From Cupriavidus yeoncheonensis (GTDB taxonomy: Bacteria > Pseudomonadota > Gammaproteobacteria > Burkholderiales > Burkholderiaceae), in the NCBI RefSeq assembly GCF_905397275.1, contig NZ_CAJPUY010000020.1, positions 80,090 to 144,089 of the forward strand: a stretch of DNA of 64,000 nucleotides, written 5' to 3'. How positions within the stretch are numbered: the stretch's first letter is position 1; the number at the start of each line of letters is the position of its first letter. The notes below the pieces were generated by a model. The model saw only the letters and a list, made by a program, of their open reading frames with translations, was not told the DNA's origin and made no database searches. This document shows positions 25,258 through 34,969 of this stretch, one piece after another. The position numbers and the translations under genes were made by a program.

Positions 25258-26346
25258 ATGAAATTGAAGATGATCGCGTTGTGCAGTATTGCAGCGGCTT
25301 GTGCAGGTACTGCCCAGGCGCAGTCGAATGTCACTCTGTATGGAGTGATCGATAGTGGCATCGAGTATGTCAACAACCAGCCGGGCGGCGGGCATGATCT
25401 CGTGCGCATGACACCCGCCAACCTGGCGGCCTCCCGTTGGGGCTTGCGCGGTACCGAAGACCTTGGCAATGGCCTCAAGGGAGTATTCGTGCTGGAAAGC
25501 GGCTTTGAGTCCGATACTGGCAAGTCTACGCAAGGCGGGCGCTTGTTTGGCCGTTCCGCCTATGTCGGCCTTGATGGCCGCTGGGGCGTGGTGACGCTTG
25601 GGCGGCAGACTACACCCTTCTATTGGATCTCCGGGACGATCGATCCCATGCTCATCGCAACGAAGTACTCGATCCTGGCTCAGGATGCCGCTTTCGCTAG
25701 CCGCGCTGACAATGCGATCAAGTACGTCGGCAAATTCGGCCCGACGGAAACGCAGCTCTTCTATAGCTTCGGCGCAGACAGCACGGTCACCGGGGGCAGC
25801 GAGATACCGGGAAGCGCCAAGATCGGAAGGGAGTATTCCGGCAGCGCCGCATACAACGGCGCCAACTGGAGCGTTGCAGCGGCGTACGACGAGATCAACA
25901 CCGGTACGGTTTCGGCACGGCCCGACGCGACCACGCGGCGCGCTACCGTCGGAGGTAATTTCGCCATTGGCAATGCGACGCTCTATGCCGGCTACAGGTG
26001 GGCCAAAGCGTTAGACGGGGCATTGCTGGCCGGAGCTCCGGCGACTGCCAATCAGCGGTCCAACCTGTGGTGGGCAGGTGCTCGCTGGCAGGCGACCAGC
26101 AACGTGACGCTCGCGGGCGCCGCATACTACCAGGACTTCGCCGGCACCAGCGCGGACCCGTGGATGTTTGTCGCCTCGGGGGCGTACGCGTTCTCCAAGC
26201 GCACCAGTGCGTATCTTGCAGTGGGCTATACCAAGAACCGGAACGGGTCGAACCTTGGCCTGGGCACTGGTGGCTCGGGCTTCGGGACCGTCTCGGCTGG
26301 CAACAACCAGTTTGGCGCTTCGGTCGCCTTGCGACACATCTTCTGA
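25258..26346 (+). CDS. Gram-negative trimeric porin
   Basis: A 362-residue outer-membrane general porin of the betaproteobacterial type. The signal peptide runs from MKLKMIALCSIAAA to AQAQ, and the mature protein starts SNVTLYGVIDSGIEYV. Constriction-loop and strand motifs include RWGLRGTEDLGNGLKG and GLDGRWGVVTLGRQ. The protein ends LRHIF with the C-terminal Phe needed for BAM recognition. GAGGAGGAAGAGG is upstream of the ATG. It probably provides outer-membrane entry for the substrate handled by this block. Confidence 0.95.
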   Translation: MKLKMIALCSIAAACAGTAQAQSNVTLYGVIDSGIEYVNNQPGGGHDLVRMTPANLAASRWGLRGTEDLGNGLKGVFVLESGFESDTGKSTQGGRLFGRSAYVGLDGRWGVVTLGRQTTPFYWISGTIDPMLIATKYSILAQDAAFASRADNAIKYVGKFGPTETQLFYSFGADSTVTGGSEIPGSAKIGREYSGSAAYNGANWSVAAAYDEINTGTVSARPDATTRRATVGGNFAIGNATLYAGYRWAKALDGALLAGAPATANQRSNLWWAGARWQATSNVTLAGAAYYQDFAGTSADPWMFVASGAYAFSKRTSAYLAVGYTKNRNGSNLGLGTGGSGFGTVSAGNNQFGASVALRHIF

Positions 26347-26392
26347 GCCGGCTGCTTTAAATCTCCATGGTGCCGCCGCATCGCGGCGCTTC

Positions 26393-26436
26393 GGCTGCGT
26401 CGCAGATGAGTTCGATCTCGACGCAGCCATCTTTTT
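26393..26436 (+). terminator. Rho-independent terminator of the porin gene
   Basis: GGCTGCGTCG (26393-26402) and CGACGCAGCC (26419-26428) form a perfect 10-bp stem, followed by ATCTTTTT. A short stem CGCCGC/GCGGCG precedes it. Confidence 0.75.
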
Positions 26437-26598
26437 CGGATGATCCAGGACTGTGGGTGCCGGGGAATGGCCAGACTCACATGGACAAGCCGTGATCCGA
26501 TGCCATGATTTACGGCGGCGGATGCAGCTCATAATCGGCTTGCGAGGCACGCGCTTTGCGCCTGTAATGCTAGCAGCCGACGGCTGTCCGAGGGTGCC

Positions 26599-29500
26599 AT
26601 GCGCTGCACAAAGTGCGGGTTTGAAAACCCAGCGCGAGGAAGGTTTTGTGAAGAGTGTGGCCATACTCTTGACCAGACCTGTCCGAATTGCGGCTACGAA
26701 TCTGCAGCTACCGCAAAGTTTTGTGGTGCATGTGGCGCTTCCTTAACCACTACGGCCGGTTTTCCCGTATCCAGTGCGGCTCCATGCGTCAACGCTCCGG
26801 TGCTGTACACGCCAGCGCACCTGGCCGAGCGCATCCTGGCCGAGCGCGCCGCGATGGAGGCCCGCGCGCACGATGCGGGTGAGCGCAAGACTATTACCGC
26901 GCTGTTCGCGGATATGGCTGGATCGACCGCGCTGATTCAGGACCTCGATCCGGAAGATGCCCGGGAACTGATCGATCCGGTCGTGGCGATCATGATGGAA
27001 GCCGTACACCACTATGAGGGGTACGTCGCCAAGTCGCTCGGTGATGGCATCCTGGCACTGTTCGGTGCGCCGATCGCGCACGAAGACCACCCGCTGCGGG
27101 CGTTGTATGCGGCATTGCGGATGCAGGAGGCGATGCGCAGCCATGGTGGAAGGATTCGTCTGGAGAAGGGTGTTCCGCTGCAGATCCGGGTTGGCGTCCA
27201 CACCGGAGAGGTCATGGTGCGCTCCATTTCCAAGGACGATCTGCACACCGACTATGACCCGGTCGGCCATACCATTCATATCGCGTCTCGCATGGAAGGG
27301 ATGGCGATGCCGTCGTCGGTACTCGTCAGTGAATCCACTTATAGGCTTGCCGAGGGGTACTTCCACTTCAAAGCCCTGGGCGCCACCAACGTAAGGGGCA
27401 TCCGGACTCCGCTTCCAGTCTATGAGCTGCTGGGGCCCGGTACTTTGCGCACGCGACTTCAGGTTTCCGCGTATCGCGGTCTGACGAGGTTCGTCGGACG
27501 AGAGCGTGAACTGAAGTGTTTGCAGTCTGCGCTGGCCTCGGCCGCCGCAAAGCGCGGACGGATTGTCGGGGTGGTAGGAGAGGCCGGTGTTGGAAAATCG
27601 CGTTTATTCCACGAGTTCAAGGCCAGGGCGGGGCAGGGTTGCCTGGTGTTGGAAACTTTCTCGGTTTCGCATGGCAAGGCATTTCCCTATCTCCCGTTGA
27701 TCGATCTGCTGAGGAACTACTTCCAGATCGCGGCCGCCGACGACGAGCGCTTGTATCGTGAAAAAGTGACGGGCAGATTGCTGACACTGGATCGCGAGCT
27801 GGAGGATCAACTCCCCTATCTGCTCTATCTGCTCGGTATCAGTGAACCGCGGTCGACGTTGTCCGCGATGGATCCCCGGCTCCGGCGCCAGCGCACCTTT
27901 GAAGCGATCGTTCGTCTATTGGCAAGCGAGAGCCAGAGCCAGCCGGTCGTGTTGCTGTTCGAAGACCTGCAATGGCTTGACAGGGAAACTGAAGCATTCC
28001 TTGATGAGCTGGCGGCGCATGTAGCGGATTCAAGAATTCTGCTGCTGGTCAATTACCGGGAGGAATACGCGCATGACTGGAAGTGCCAGCGCTATATCCA
28101 GTTGCATCTGGAACCGCTCGGTCAAATGGAGGCAGAAGGACTACTTGCAACCTTATTGGGTGCTGACTCCGAGCTGAGGTCTTTGATGCAACTCATCCTT
28201 GCCAAAACTGAGGGCAATCCGTTCTTTATGGAGGAAGTGGTCAGGACACTGGCAGAAGAAGGTGCCATCCTTGGCGCGCCGGGCAGCTATCGGATTGCGA
28301 CGCCCGCCGTGTCACTTCATATTCCGACCACCGTCCAGGGCGTCATTGCCGCGCGCATTGACCGCCTGTCGCAGGCGCAGAAGGCACTGTTGCAGACTCT
28401 GTCAATTATCGGCAAGGACTTTTCTTTCAGCATGGTCCGGTATGTTGCCGCGTTGTCAGAGCAGGAGTTGCCGCTGCTTCTAGGCGATCTACAGCGTAGC
28501 GAGTTCATCTTTGAGCGACCTGCATATCCGGAAGTCGAGTATGCGTTCAAGCACGCGCTCATCCAGGAAGTCGCCGCCAATTCTTTGCTGAATAGTCAGC
28601 GAAGCAGGCTGCATGAACGCGCCGCCGAGGCAATCGAGTCGCTGTTTCCAGGCCGGCTGGAGGACTACCTTAACGAGTTGGCCCACCACTACAGCAAGAG
28701 CGGGAATACCGCGAAGGCTATCCACTATCTGCAGCTTGCGGGCGAGCAGGCCTTGCGGCGGTCTGCTCAACGTGAAGGGATCCGTCATCTCAGCGCAGCG
28801 CTTGAGCTACTCAAGACGTTGCCGGAATCCCCCGCGCGAACCAGCGAGATGATTCATCTGCTACTGACCTTGGGTCCCGCCTGGATTGCCGCCCGCAGCC
28901 ATGGATCGCCAGAGGTCGAGGAAACCTATACCCAAGCCTTAACCCTGTGCGAACGCGAGAAGGAAATGCCAGAGCTGTTCTCCGCGCTCGCAGGTCTGTG
29001 GTCTCACTACCTGCTGCGAGCGCAGCTAAAGCAGGCCCACGCGCTTGCCGAACGGCTGCTGGGCCTGGCGCAGGACACCGGCGACGGGGAACGACTGGCT
29101 GAGGCGCATCGCGCTCTGGGCGTTACGCTGCTTCGTCTGGGCGATATCGACGCCGCACGTCACCACATGGAGCAGGCGTTGACACTGCACCAACCTGGGC
29201 AGCAGTCCTATGACTACTTGCTGCGCCTGGTGAAGAATCCCGCTGTCCATATACGCAGCACCTTGAGTTGGATCCTTTGGTATCTAGGCTTACCGGATCA
29301 GTCACGGAATCGCTGCGACGAGGCCCTGGAACTGGCGCGGGCAGCGGCCGATCCCTTTGGCCTGGCGCTGAGCCTGATCTTCGCGGCCGAACTCCATCGG
29401 CGCCGGGATGAAGTCGAGAGGTCGCTGGAGTACGCTGACGCCGCGATCGCTATATCAGCCGAGCGCGGTTTCCCGCTCTATGAAGCTTGGGGAACGACTC

Positions 29501-30027
29501 TGCGGGGCTGGGCGCTTGCGAGACTTGGGAGGCAGGAAGAAGGCATTGCGCAAATGCGGCGCGGCCTCCGCGCTCACCGTGCGACGAGATCCGCGTTGGG
29601 GCGGCCGTCGCTGTTAGGGCTGCTTGCCGACGCCTATGGCAAGGTGGGGAAGTTCGAATTCGCGCTTCGCGTGCTGCGCCATGCGTTGGCGTTGGCGGAA
29701 AGAACAGAAGAACGGTTCGAAAGTCCCGCGTTGCTTCGCCTGAGAGGGGAACTGTTATGGCAAATGGCAGGCAGAGAAGACCCTTGTCCCTCCATCAGGA
29801 TCAGTGAAGCGGAATCTGATCTGCGCAATGCGGTGGCGCTCGCCCGCGAGCAAGGAGCGCGCTCGACGGAGTTGAGGTGCGCGCTGAGCCTTGCGCGCCT
29901 TTGGGATCTCCAGGGCAAGCGTGACGAAGCCCGCTATTTGCTGGCCGGAGTTCACAGTGCTTTTACCGAGGGATTCGATACTCGTGACTGGCTGGACGCC
30001 GAGGCCCAATTGCGCGAATGGTCCTGA
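26599..30027 (+). CDS. Zinc-ribbon/class III nucleotidyl cyclase/AAA ATPase/TPR multidomain protein
   Basis: A 1142-residue putative signalling protein. Two N-terminal zinc ribbons use CTKC...CEEC and CPNC...CGAC (residues 3-50). The class III cyclase domain (about 95-275) has the metal Asp in FADMAGSTAL and the second in SLGDGILALFG. The AAA module has Walker A GEAGVGKS near residue 330 and Walker B VVLLFEDLQWLD near 450. The C-terminal 550 residues are helical repeats of TPR type. Proteins of this layout are common in soil proteobacteria but mostly uncharacterised; whether it makes cyclic nucleotide is unknown. Its operon context is single-gene, between the porin and a LysR gene. Confidence 0.88.
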   Translation: MRCTKCGFENPARGRFCEECGHTLDQTCPNCGYESAATAKFCGACGASLTTTAGFPVSSAAPCVNAPVLYTPAHLAERILAERAAMEARAHDAGERKTITALFADMAGSTALIQDLDPEDARELIDPVVAIMMEAVHHYEGYVAKSLGDGILALFGAPIAHEDHPLRALYAALRMQEAMRSHGGRIRLEKGVPLQIRVGVHTGEVMVRSISKDDLHTDYDPVGHTIHIASRMEGMAMPSSVLVSESTYRLAEGYFHFKALGATNVRGIRTPLPVYELLGPGTLRTRLQVSAYRGLTRFVGRERELKCLQSALASAAAKRGRIVGVVGEAGVGKSRLFHEFKARAGQGCLVLETFSVSHGKAFPYLPLIDLLRNYFQIAAADDERLYREKVTGRLLTLDRELEDQLPYLLYLLGISEPRSTLSAMDPRLRRQRTFEAIVRLLASESQSQPVVLLFEDLQWLDRETEAFLDELAAHVADSRILLLVNYREEYAHDWKCQRYIQLHLEPLGQMEAEGLLATLLGADSELRSLMQLILAKTEGNPFFMEEVVRTLAEEGAILGAPGSYRIATPAVSLHIPTTVQGVIAARIDRLSQAQKALLQTLSIIGKDFSFSMVRYVAALSEQELPLLLGDLQRSEFIFERPAYPEVEYAFKHALIQEVAANSLLNSQRSRLHERAAEAIESLFPGRLEDYLNELAHHYSKSGNTAKAIHYLQLAGEQALRRSAQREGIRHLSAALELLKTLPESPARTSEMIHLLLTLGPAWIAARSHGSPEVEETYTQALTLCEREKEMPELFSALAGLWSHYLLRAQLKQAHALAERLLGLAQDTGDGERLAEAHRALGVTLLRLGDIDAARHHMEQALTLHQPGQQSYDYLLRLVKNPAVHIRSTLSWILWYLGLPDQSRNRCDEALELARAAADPFGLALSLIFAAELHRRRDEVERSLEYADAAIAISAERGFPLYEAWGTTLRGWALARLGRQEEGIAQMRRGLRAHRATRSALGRPSLLGLLADAYGKVGKFEFALRVLRHALALAERTEERFESPALLRLRGELLWQMAGREDPCPSIRISEAESDLRNAVALAREQGARSTELRCALSLARLWDLQGKRDEARYLLAGVHSAFTEGFDTRDWLDAEAQLREWS

Positions 30028-30527
30028 ATGCGCGGGGTGCAAGAGGGGAGCGCTTACATCCGGCTAGGCCGTCTGTGACTTGCCCTAGCCAGGCAGCGGC
30101 GTGGACGACCGTTGCCTGTCACCGTACCTAATGACCGTCGAACCAAGGAACAGAAGGCTCTGCAGCGCAAGTATGCTGACCACCAGATCGCATCGATCTA
30201 AAAGACGGATTTGAAGAGCGATGCTGAAGTCAGCGCACGAACGGGGAGGGTGCTTGTGATCTGCCGAGGAGTCGGCTAGCACATGAAAGGTTTCTGCTAG
30301 GCGTTCGAGCAACTGGTGCTGTTGCAGGGATTTCGAGGGTGGTCCAGCCGATCACAGTTGATATATAGTTTCCGGAATTCCATGGAGTACCTTCATGTGC
30401 GCTCCAAGCGAACACTCACCGTGTTCCGGGGCTCGCGCGGGAGTATCGGATCGTGGCGCAGGCATTGCCCCGGAAAGTCAAATTCCAGGATTCCGGCGAC
30501 CCTTGACGTCGCCCTACGGAGTTGTTG
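30028..30527. other. 500-bp gap without a recognised gene
   Basis: Short frames here have no domain signature. An AT-rich TTGATATATAG stretch (about 30358-30368) could be part of the promoter of the following LysR gene. Nothing else is supported. Confidence 0.5.
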
Positions 30528-31475
30528 ATGGACGTGCGTGGACTGCGGTATTTCGTCCAGGTGGTGGAGAGTGGTAGCCTGACCAAGGCATCACGCCAGT
30601 TTTTCGTAGCTCAGCCCGCCCTCAGCCAGCAGATCGCCCGGCTCGAAGTCGAGGTCGGCAAGCCTTTGTTGGTGCGGTCTGCACGGGGCGTGGTGCCGAC
30701 GCCGAACGGCGCAGCCCTGTATCGACATGCCAAGCTAATGTTGCGTCAACTGGACGAGGCGGTGCTGATCGCTCGTCAGGAAACCTCCAATGTGAAAGGC
30801 CGCGTTACGCTCGGACTCGCGCCAACCACCACCTGCATGCTAGGCCTGCCGCTGCTGATGCACATGAAGGAGAACTATCCAGGCATCGTCCTGAATGTGG
30901 TGGGTGCACTGCCTCAGCATCTCGAGGAGAGGGCGCGCCGCGATGAACTGGATGTCGCGGTCCTCTTCAGCAAGACGGCCGCCAGTGACCTGGTTTTCGA
31001 GCCTCTCCTGGAAGAGGACGTGTTCGTGGTGGTGCCTGCGGACAGCCAACTGATTGCACCGGACCAGACATCGCTGACGCTTGCGGAAGCGGCAGCGCTG
31101 CCGATGGTGCTGTCGTCAGCGAGTCACAACCTCCGGCGCCGCTTTACCAGCGAAATCGAGCGCGCGAATCTGTCGGTCGACGTCGTTGCCGAAATTGACT
31201 CCGTCCAACTCGTGATGAGTTATGTGGCCGAAGGGGGCGGGGCCACAGTGCAGCCCATGGCCGCAACGCAGGTGCACCGTGCACCGCAAGGGTGGCGATG
31301 CCTCCCTATTTCCGACGCGCCGCTCGCGCGCGTGAACTATGGATATTCGCTGCCCGCACAGAAATTGTCGGCGAGTGCCTCGATCGTTTACAGCGAACTC
31401 GCACATGTCGCGCACCGGTTAATCGGAAGCGGCATTTGGCAGGGGGCGAGAATCCTTCCGTCACCCCTTATCTGA
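30528..31475 (+). CDS. LysR-family transcriptional regulator
   Basis: A 315-residue regulator. The N-terminal winged helix (MDVRGLRYFVQVVESGSLTKASRQFFVAQPALSQQIARLE, read in two halves) is typical, with TKASRQFFVAQPALSQQ as recognition region. The C-terminal effector domain resembles the Nac/Cbl-like group, with VTLGLAPTTTCMLGLPLL. The ATG at 30528 has CGGAG upstream; two TTG codons just before are unlikely. It probably regulates the downstream aldehyde dehydrogenase, GMC oxidoreductase and Bug genes. Confidence 0.92.
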   Translation: MDVRGLRYFVQVVESGSLTKASRQFFVAQPALSQQIARLEVEVGKPLLVRSARGVVPTPNGAALYRHAKLMLRQLDEAVLIARQETSNVKGRVTLGLAPTTTCMLGLPLLMHMKENYPGIVLNVVGALPQHLEERARRDELDVAVLFSKTAASDLVFEPLLEEDVFVVVPADSQLIAPDQTSLTLAEAAALPMVLSSASHNLRRRFTSEIERANLSVDVVAEIDSVQLVMSYVAEGGGATVQPMAATQVHRAPQGWRCLPISDAPLARVNYGYSLPAQKLSASASIVYSELAHVAHRLIGSGIWQGARILPSPLI

Positions 31476-31494
31476 GGCCGAGTCGGCCCTTTTT
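31476..31494 (+). terminator. Rho-independent terminator of the LysR gene
   Basis: GGCCG-AGT-CGGCC forms a compact stem directly after the stop codon and is followed by CTTTTT. It separates the regulator from the downstream dehydrogenase transcript. Confidence 0.65.
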
Positions 31495-31702
31495 GGCGCG
31501 TTCGCCGGCCGTCTTCGCGAGCCACTGGCGCCCACCCCATAAGCTGGCGCAATGAGGGCGGCAGCAAAACAGTATTTCCTCCTTGGCGGCCTCAGTCCTT
31601 AAGATCCTTGCACGCACTAAGCTGCCGTGCCGGCCTTGCCGATCAGCGCGCCGCAGGTGTCAGGGCCACGATGCCACTTCCAGCCAAATGAAGGAGACAC
31701 TC

Positions 31703-33190
31703 TTGATCGCCACATCATCCGCAATTCGCCCAGATTTCTTGTCCAACCCGGAGAAGCTGCATTACATTGACGGCCAGTGGCGACCATCGTTGACCGGTGA
31801 GAGCCTTCAGACCTTCAACCCCGCAACCGGCAGAGTGCTGGCAACCGTTGCGCGGGGGCGTCAGGAGGACGTCGATGTGGCAGTTGCCGCTGCGCGTCGC
31901 GCATTTGAGGGTCCATGGAGCCGGTTTACCCCGCATGAGCGCTACGCACTGATGCTGCGCGTTTGCGATGTCATCGAAAGGAACTTCGATGAGTTGGCCT
32001 TGCTCGACACGCTGGACATGGGAGCACCGCTTTCGCGTACGAAGGCAATGAAGGATGGCCTGATCAAGACCATCATGTACTTCGCGAGCCAGGCCATGAG
32101 TTGGTCCGGTTCGACCATTCCGAACTCTCTGTCCGGCAACTACACGACGCTGACGCTCAAGGCACCCGTCGGCGTGATCGGTGGCATTACACCATGGAAC
32201 GCACCCTTGATCAGCATGTGGTGGATCATGGGTGGTGCACTGGCAACCGGCTGCACTGCAATAATCAAGCCCGCCGAGGACGCTTCACTGACCACGCTGC
32301 GCACGGCCGAACTGCTGGTCGAGGCAGGGGTCCCGGCGGGGGTGATCAACGTCGTGACGGGATATGGCCACGAGGCAGGCGCCGCTTTGGCAGCGCATAC
32401 GGGGGTCGACCGGATAGCGTTTACCGGCTCCACCGTGACAGGTCGGGAGATCATCAAGGCTTCTGCTGGAAACATGAAGAGAATCCAGTTGGAATTGGGA
32501 GGGAAATCGCCCGATATCGTGTTTGCCGATGCCAATCTGGACAAGGCGGTCCCCGGAGCGGCGATGGGAGTTTTCAATAATTCCGGTCAGATCTGCTCTG
32601 CAGGAACCAGGATCTTCGTCCAACGAAGCATTCACGAGGAATTTGTTTCGCGCCTTGTCGACTTCACGAAATCGATCAAGACCGGTGATCCGTTTGAGCC
32701 CGGCGTTCAGCTTGGCCCGCTTGTTTCCAAACGTCAACTTGACCGCGTCATGACCTATATGGCCATTGGAGTGGAGGACGGCGCGCGGTTGGCGATTGGC
32801 GGCGATCGGCTCGCGGGCGAACTTGCCGAAGGCTACTTTGTCACCCCGACCGTCTTCGATAGTGTACGCAATGACATGCGCATCGCACGCGAAGAGATCT
32901 TCGGGCCGGTGGCATCGGTGATCCCGTTTGATACGGCAGAAGAGGCGCTACGACTGGCCAACGATACCGAATACGGCCTCGGCGGGGCTGTGTGGACCAC
33001 CAACGTCAGCACGATGTCCAGGATGATCCATGGCATCAAGGCGGGGAAACTGTGGGTCAATTGCTATGGACTGGCCGATGCGGCCGTTGGCTTCAGTGGC
33101 GTCAAGCAAAGCGGGTATGGCATCAAAGGCGGCGCTCAACACCTGGAAGGATTTCTGTACGAGAAGAGTGTTTGCATCAACGGTGACTAA
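31703..33190 (+). CDS. Aldehyde dehydrogenase (TTG start)
   Basis: A 495-residue ALDH. The motifs are ITPWNAPLISMWWIM with Asn, LELGGKSPD with Glu, NNSGQICSAGTRIF with the catalytic Cys, and FTGSTVTGRE. It most resembles the ALDH at 46949. The TTG at 31703 is chosen because AAGGAG (31691-31696) stands six bases before it; the ATG at 31688 would place that ribosome site inside the coding region. It is followed at 43 bp by a GMC oxidoreductase gene, a pairing that suggests successive oxidation of an alcohol. Confidence 0.9.
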   Translation: MIATSSAIRPDFLSNPEKLHYIDGQWRPSLTGESLQTFNPATGRVLATVARGRQEDVDVAVAAARRAFEGPWSRFTPHERYALMLRVCDVIERNFDELALLDTLDMGAPLSRTKAMKDGLIKTIMYFASQAMSWSGSTIPNSLSGNYTTLTLKAPVGVIGGITPWNAPLISMWWIMGGALATGCTAIIKPAEDASLTTLRTAELLVEAGVPAGVINVVTGYGHEAGAALAAHTGVDRIAFTGSTVTGREIIKASAGNMKRIQLELGGKSPDIVFADANLDKAVPGAAMGVFNNSGQICSAGTRIFVQRSIHEEFVSRLVDFTKSIKTGDPFEPGVQLGPLVSKRQLDRVMTYMAIGVEDGARLAIGGDRLAGELAEGYFVTPTVFDSVRNDMRIAREEIFGPVASVIPFDTAEEALRLANDTEYGLGGAVWTTNVSTMSRMIHGIKAGKLWVNCYGLADAAVGFSGVKQSGYGIKGGAQHLEGFLYEKSVCINGD

Positions 33191-33232
33191 TGCGTTTGCG
33201 TGATCCAGGGGGAAATACACGGTCTTTGATTC

Positions 33233-34933
33233 ATGATATGGAACAGCAGCAGCGCTATGCAGGCTAACACCTATGACTTCATCGTTGTCGGCTCCGGTTC
33301 GTCCGGCGGCGTAGTGGCGACCCGACTCAGCGAGAATGGCAAATACACGGTGCTCTGTCTCGAGGCAGGCATCAAAGGAGGGAAGTACATATGGGCACGT
33401 CCGCCGCTTGGGGTGGTGTTCCTGGTTGACAACCCGCTGGTCGACTGGCGTTACGAGTCGGAAGCGGATCCCACGCATGGAAATCGTCGCATCGCTTGCC
33501 CGCGTGGAAAGATGTTGGGCGGTAGCAGTTCGATCAACGCCATGGTTTATAACCGGGGGCAGAGGCTCGACTACGATACGTGGAGCGAACTCGGCTGCAA
33601 AGGCTGGAGCTTCAAGGAAGTTCTGCCTTACCTCAAGAAGATCGAGAGCACCGAGATCGGTTCAGACGAATACCGCGGGCGATCGGGGCCCGTCAAAGTC
33701 AGCCAGAGCAAAAAGCTGTCCGCGTTCTATGACCTATTCATTCGATCGGCCCAGGCGGTAGGCATTCCTTACAACAGCGACTACAGTGGCGCCTCTCAGG
33801 AAGGCGTCGCTATGGCACAGTTGACCGGCTATCGCGGTGAGCGCCATAGCACTGCGACCCAGTATCTTGAACCGGCCGCCAGGAAACGATCGAACCTTGT
33901 TGTCGTTATGGGAGCCGAGGCGACCGCTTTGATCATGGAGGGGAAACGTTGTGCGGGGGTCCAGTTCCGCCGTGACGGTGCGCTCCAGGAAGCTCGGGCC
34001 ATGCGTGAGGTTATTGTCTGTGCAGGTACCGCCAATACGCCCAAGCTGCTGGAATTGTCCGGGATCGGAAATGCCGACGTGCTGCGCAAGCACGGCATAC
34101 CGCTCGTGCACGAGCTAAAGGGTGTCGGGGAGAATCTGCGAGATCACTATGCGGCCATGATGAAGTGGCGGTTTGCCAGGCGTGGCATTTCCCTGGCGAA
34201 GAAGGGGCACGGCTGGCGTCTTGGCATTGAGATCCTTCGCTGGCTGTTTCTGCGCAAGGGATTGATTGCGCAAGGCCACGGTTCCATGCGCGTGTTCGCA
34301 CGGTCCCGATCGGAGTTGCAGGAACCGGACACCATGATGGTGGTCAGCCCATACATCATCGATGTCAAGACGGGGAAGGGCCGACGTATGTCGGACGTCG
34401 AGGGATTCATGATGTATACGCACGTGCAGCGCACGGAAAGCACCGGCAGCATTCACATCAGGTCCAGGGATCCGGCGGCGGCGCCAATGATTCGTTACCG
34501 CTTCCTGGATACCGATTACGATCGCAGCACTGCCGTCGCGGCGGTGCGGCTGGCCCGCCAGATCGCCGCAGCGGGGCCTCTGAGGCATGTGATTGCAGAG
34601 GAGATCTCCCCGGGGCCACAGGTCAGATCCGATGAAGAGATACTGCAGTTCATCCGCAATACCGGCCAAATCACTCAGCACATGGTAGGTACCTGCAAAA
34701 TGGGCCGCGATGCGATGTCGGTGGTCGACGAGCGGCTTCGGGTGCATGGTATCCAGGGCCTCCGGATCGCCGATGCGTCGGTCATGCCGACCATCATCTC
34801 AGGGAATACGAGCGTTCCGTGCATGATGATCGGCGAAAAGTGCGCGGATATGGTGCTGGCCGATACTCGGAAACTGGACGGGGTCGGAGAAAGCACGTCT
34901 TGCGACAAGGAGCGCGCAAGCATGCAGATGTAA
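33233..34933 (+). CDS. GMC-family oxidoreductase
   Basis: A 566-residue FAD-dependent alcohol dehydrogenase-like enzyme. The FAD motif is IVVGSGSSGGVVATRL. Signature 1 lies at CPRGKMLGGSSSINAMVYNRG, and signature 2 at GTANTPKLLELSGIGN. The active-site His is in QHMVGTCKMG and the Asn in ISGNTSVPCMMIGEK. The start may instead be the ATG at 33257 (MQANTYDF); neither has a strong ribosome-binding site. It lies between an aldehyde dehydrogenase and a Bug gene, the same gene association seen at 15-22 kb and 50-54 kb. Confidence 0.9.
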   Translation: MIWNSSSAMQANTYDFIVVGSGSSGGVVATRLSENGKYTVLCLEAGIKGGKYIWARPPLGVVFLVDNPLVDWRYESEADPTHGNRRIACPRGKMLGGSSSINAMVYNRGQRLDYDTWSELGCKGWSFKEVLPYLKKIESTEIGSDEYRGRSGPVKVSQSKKLSAFYDLFIRSAQAVGIPYNSDYSGASQEGVAMAQLTGYRGERHSTATQYLEPAARKRSNLVVVMGAEATALIMEGKRCAGVQFRRDGALQEARAMREVIVCAGTANTPKLLELSGIGNADVLRKHGIPLVHELKGVGENLRDHYAAMMKWRFARRGISLAKKGHGWRLGIEILRWLFLRKGLIAQGHGSMRVFARSRSELQEPDTMMVVSPYIIDVKTGKGRRMSDVEGFMMYTHVQRTESTGSIHIRSRDPAAAPMIRYRFLDTDYDRSTAVAAVRLARQIAAAGPLRHVIAEEISPGPQVRSDEEILQFIRNTGQITQHMVGTCKMGRDAMSVVDERLRVHGIQGLRIADASVMPTIISGNTSVPCMMIGEKCADMVLADTRKLDGVGESTSCDKERASMQM

Positions 34934-34969
34934 ATTGCTTAACCACGTATAGAGGAAACAGGAGACAAA

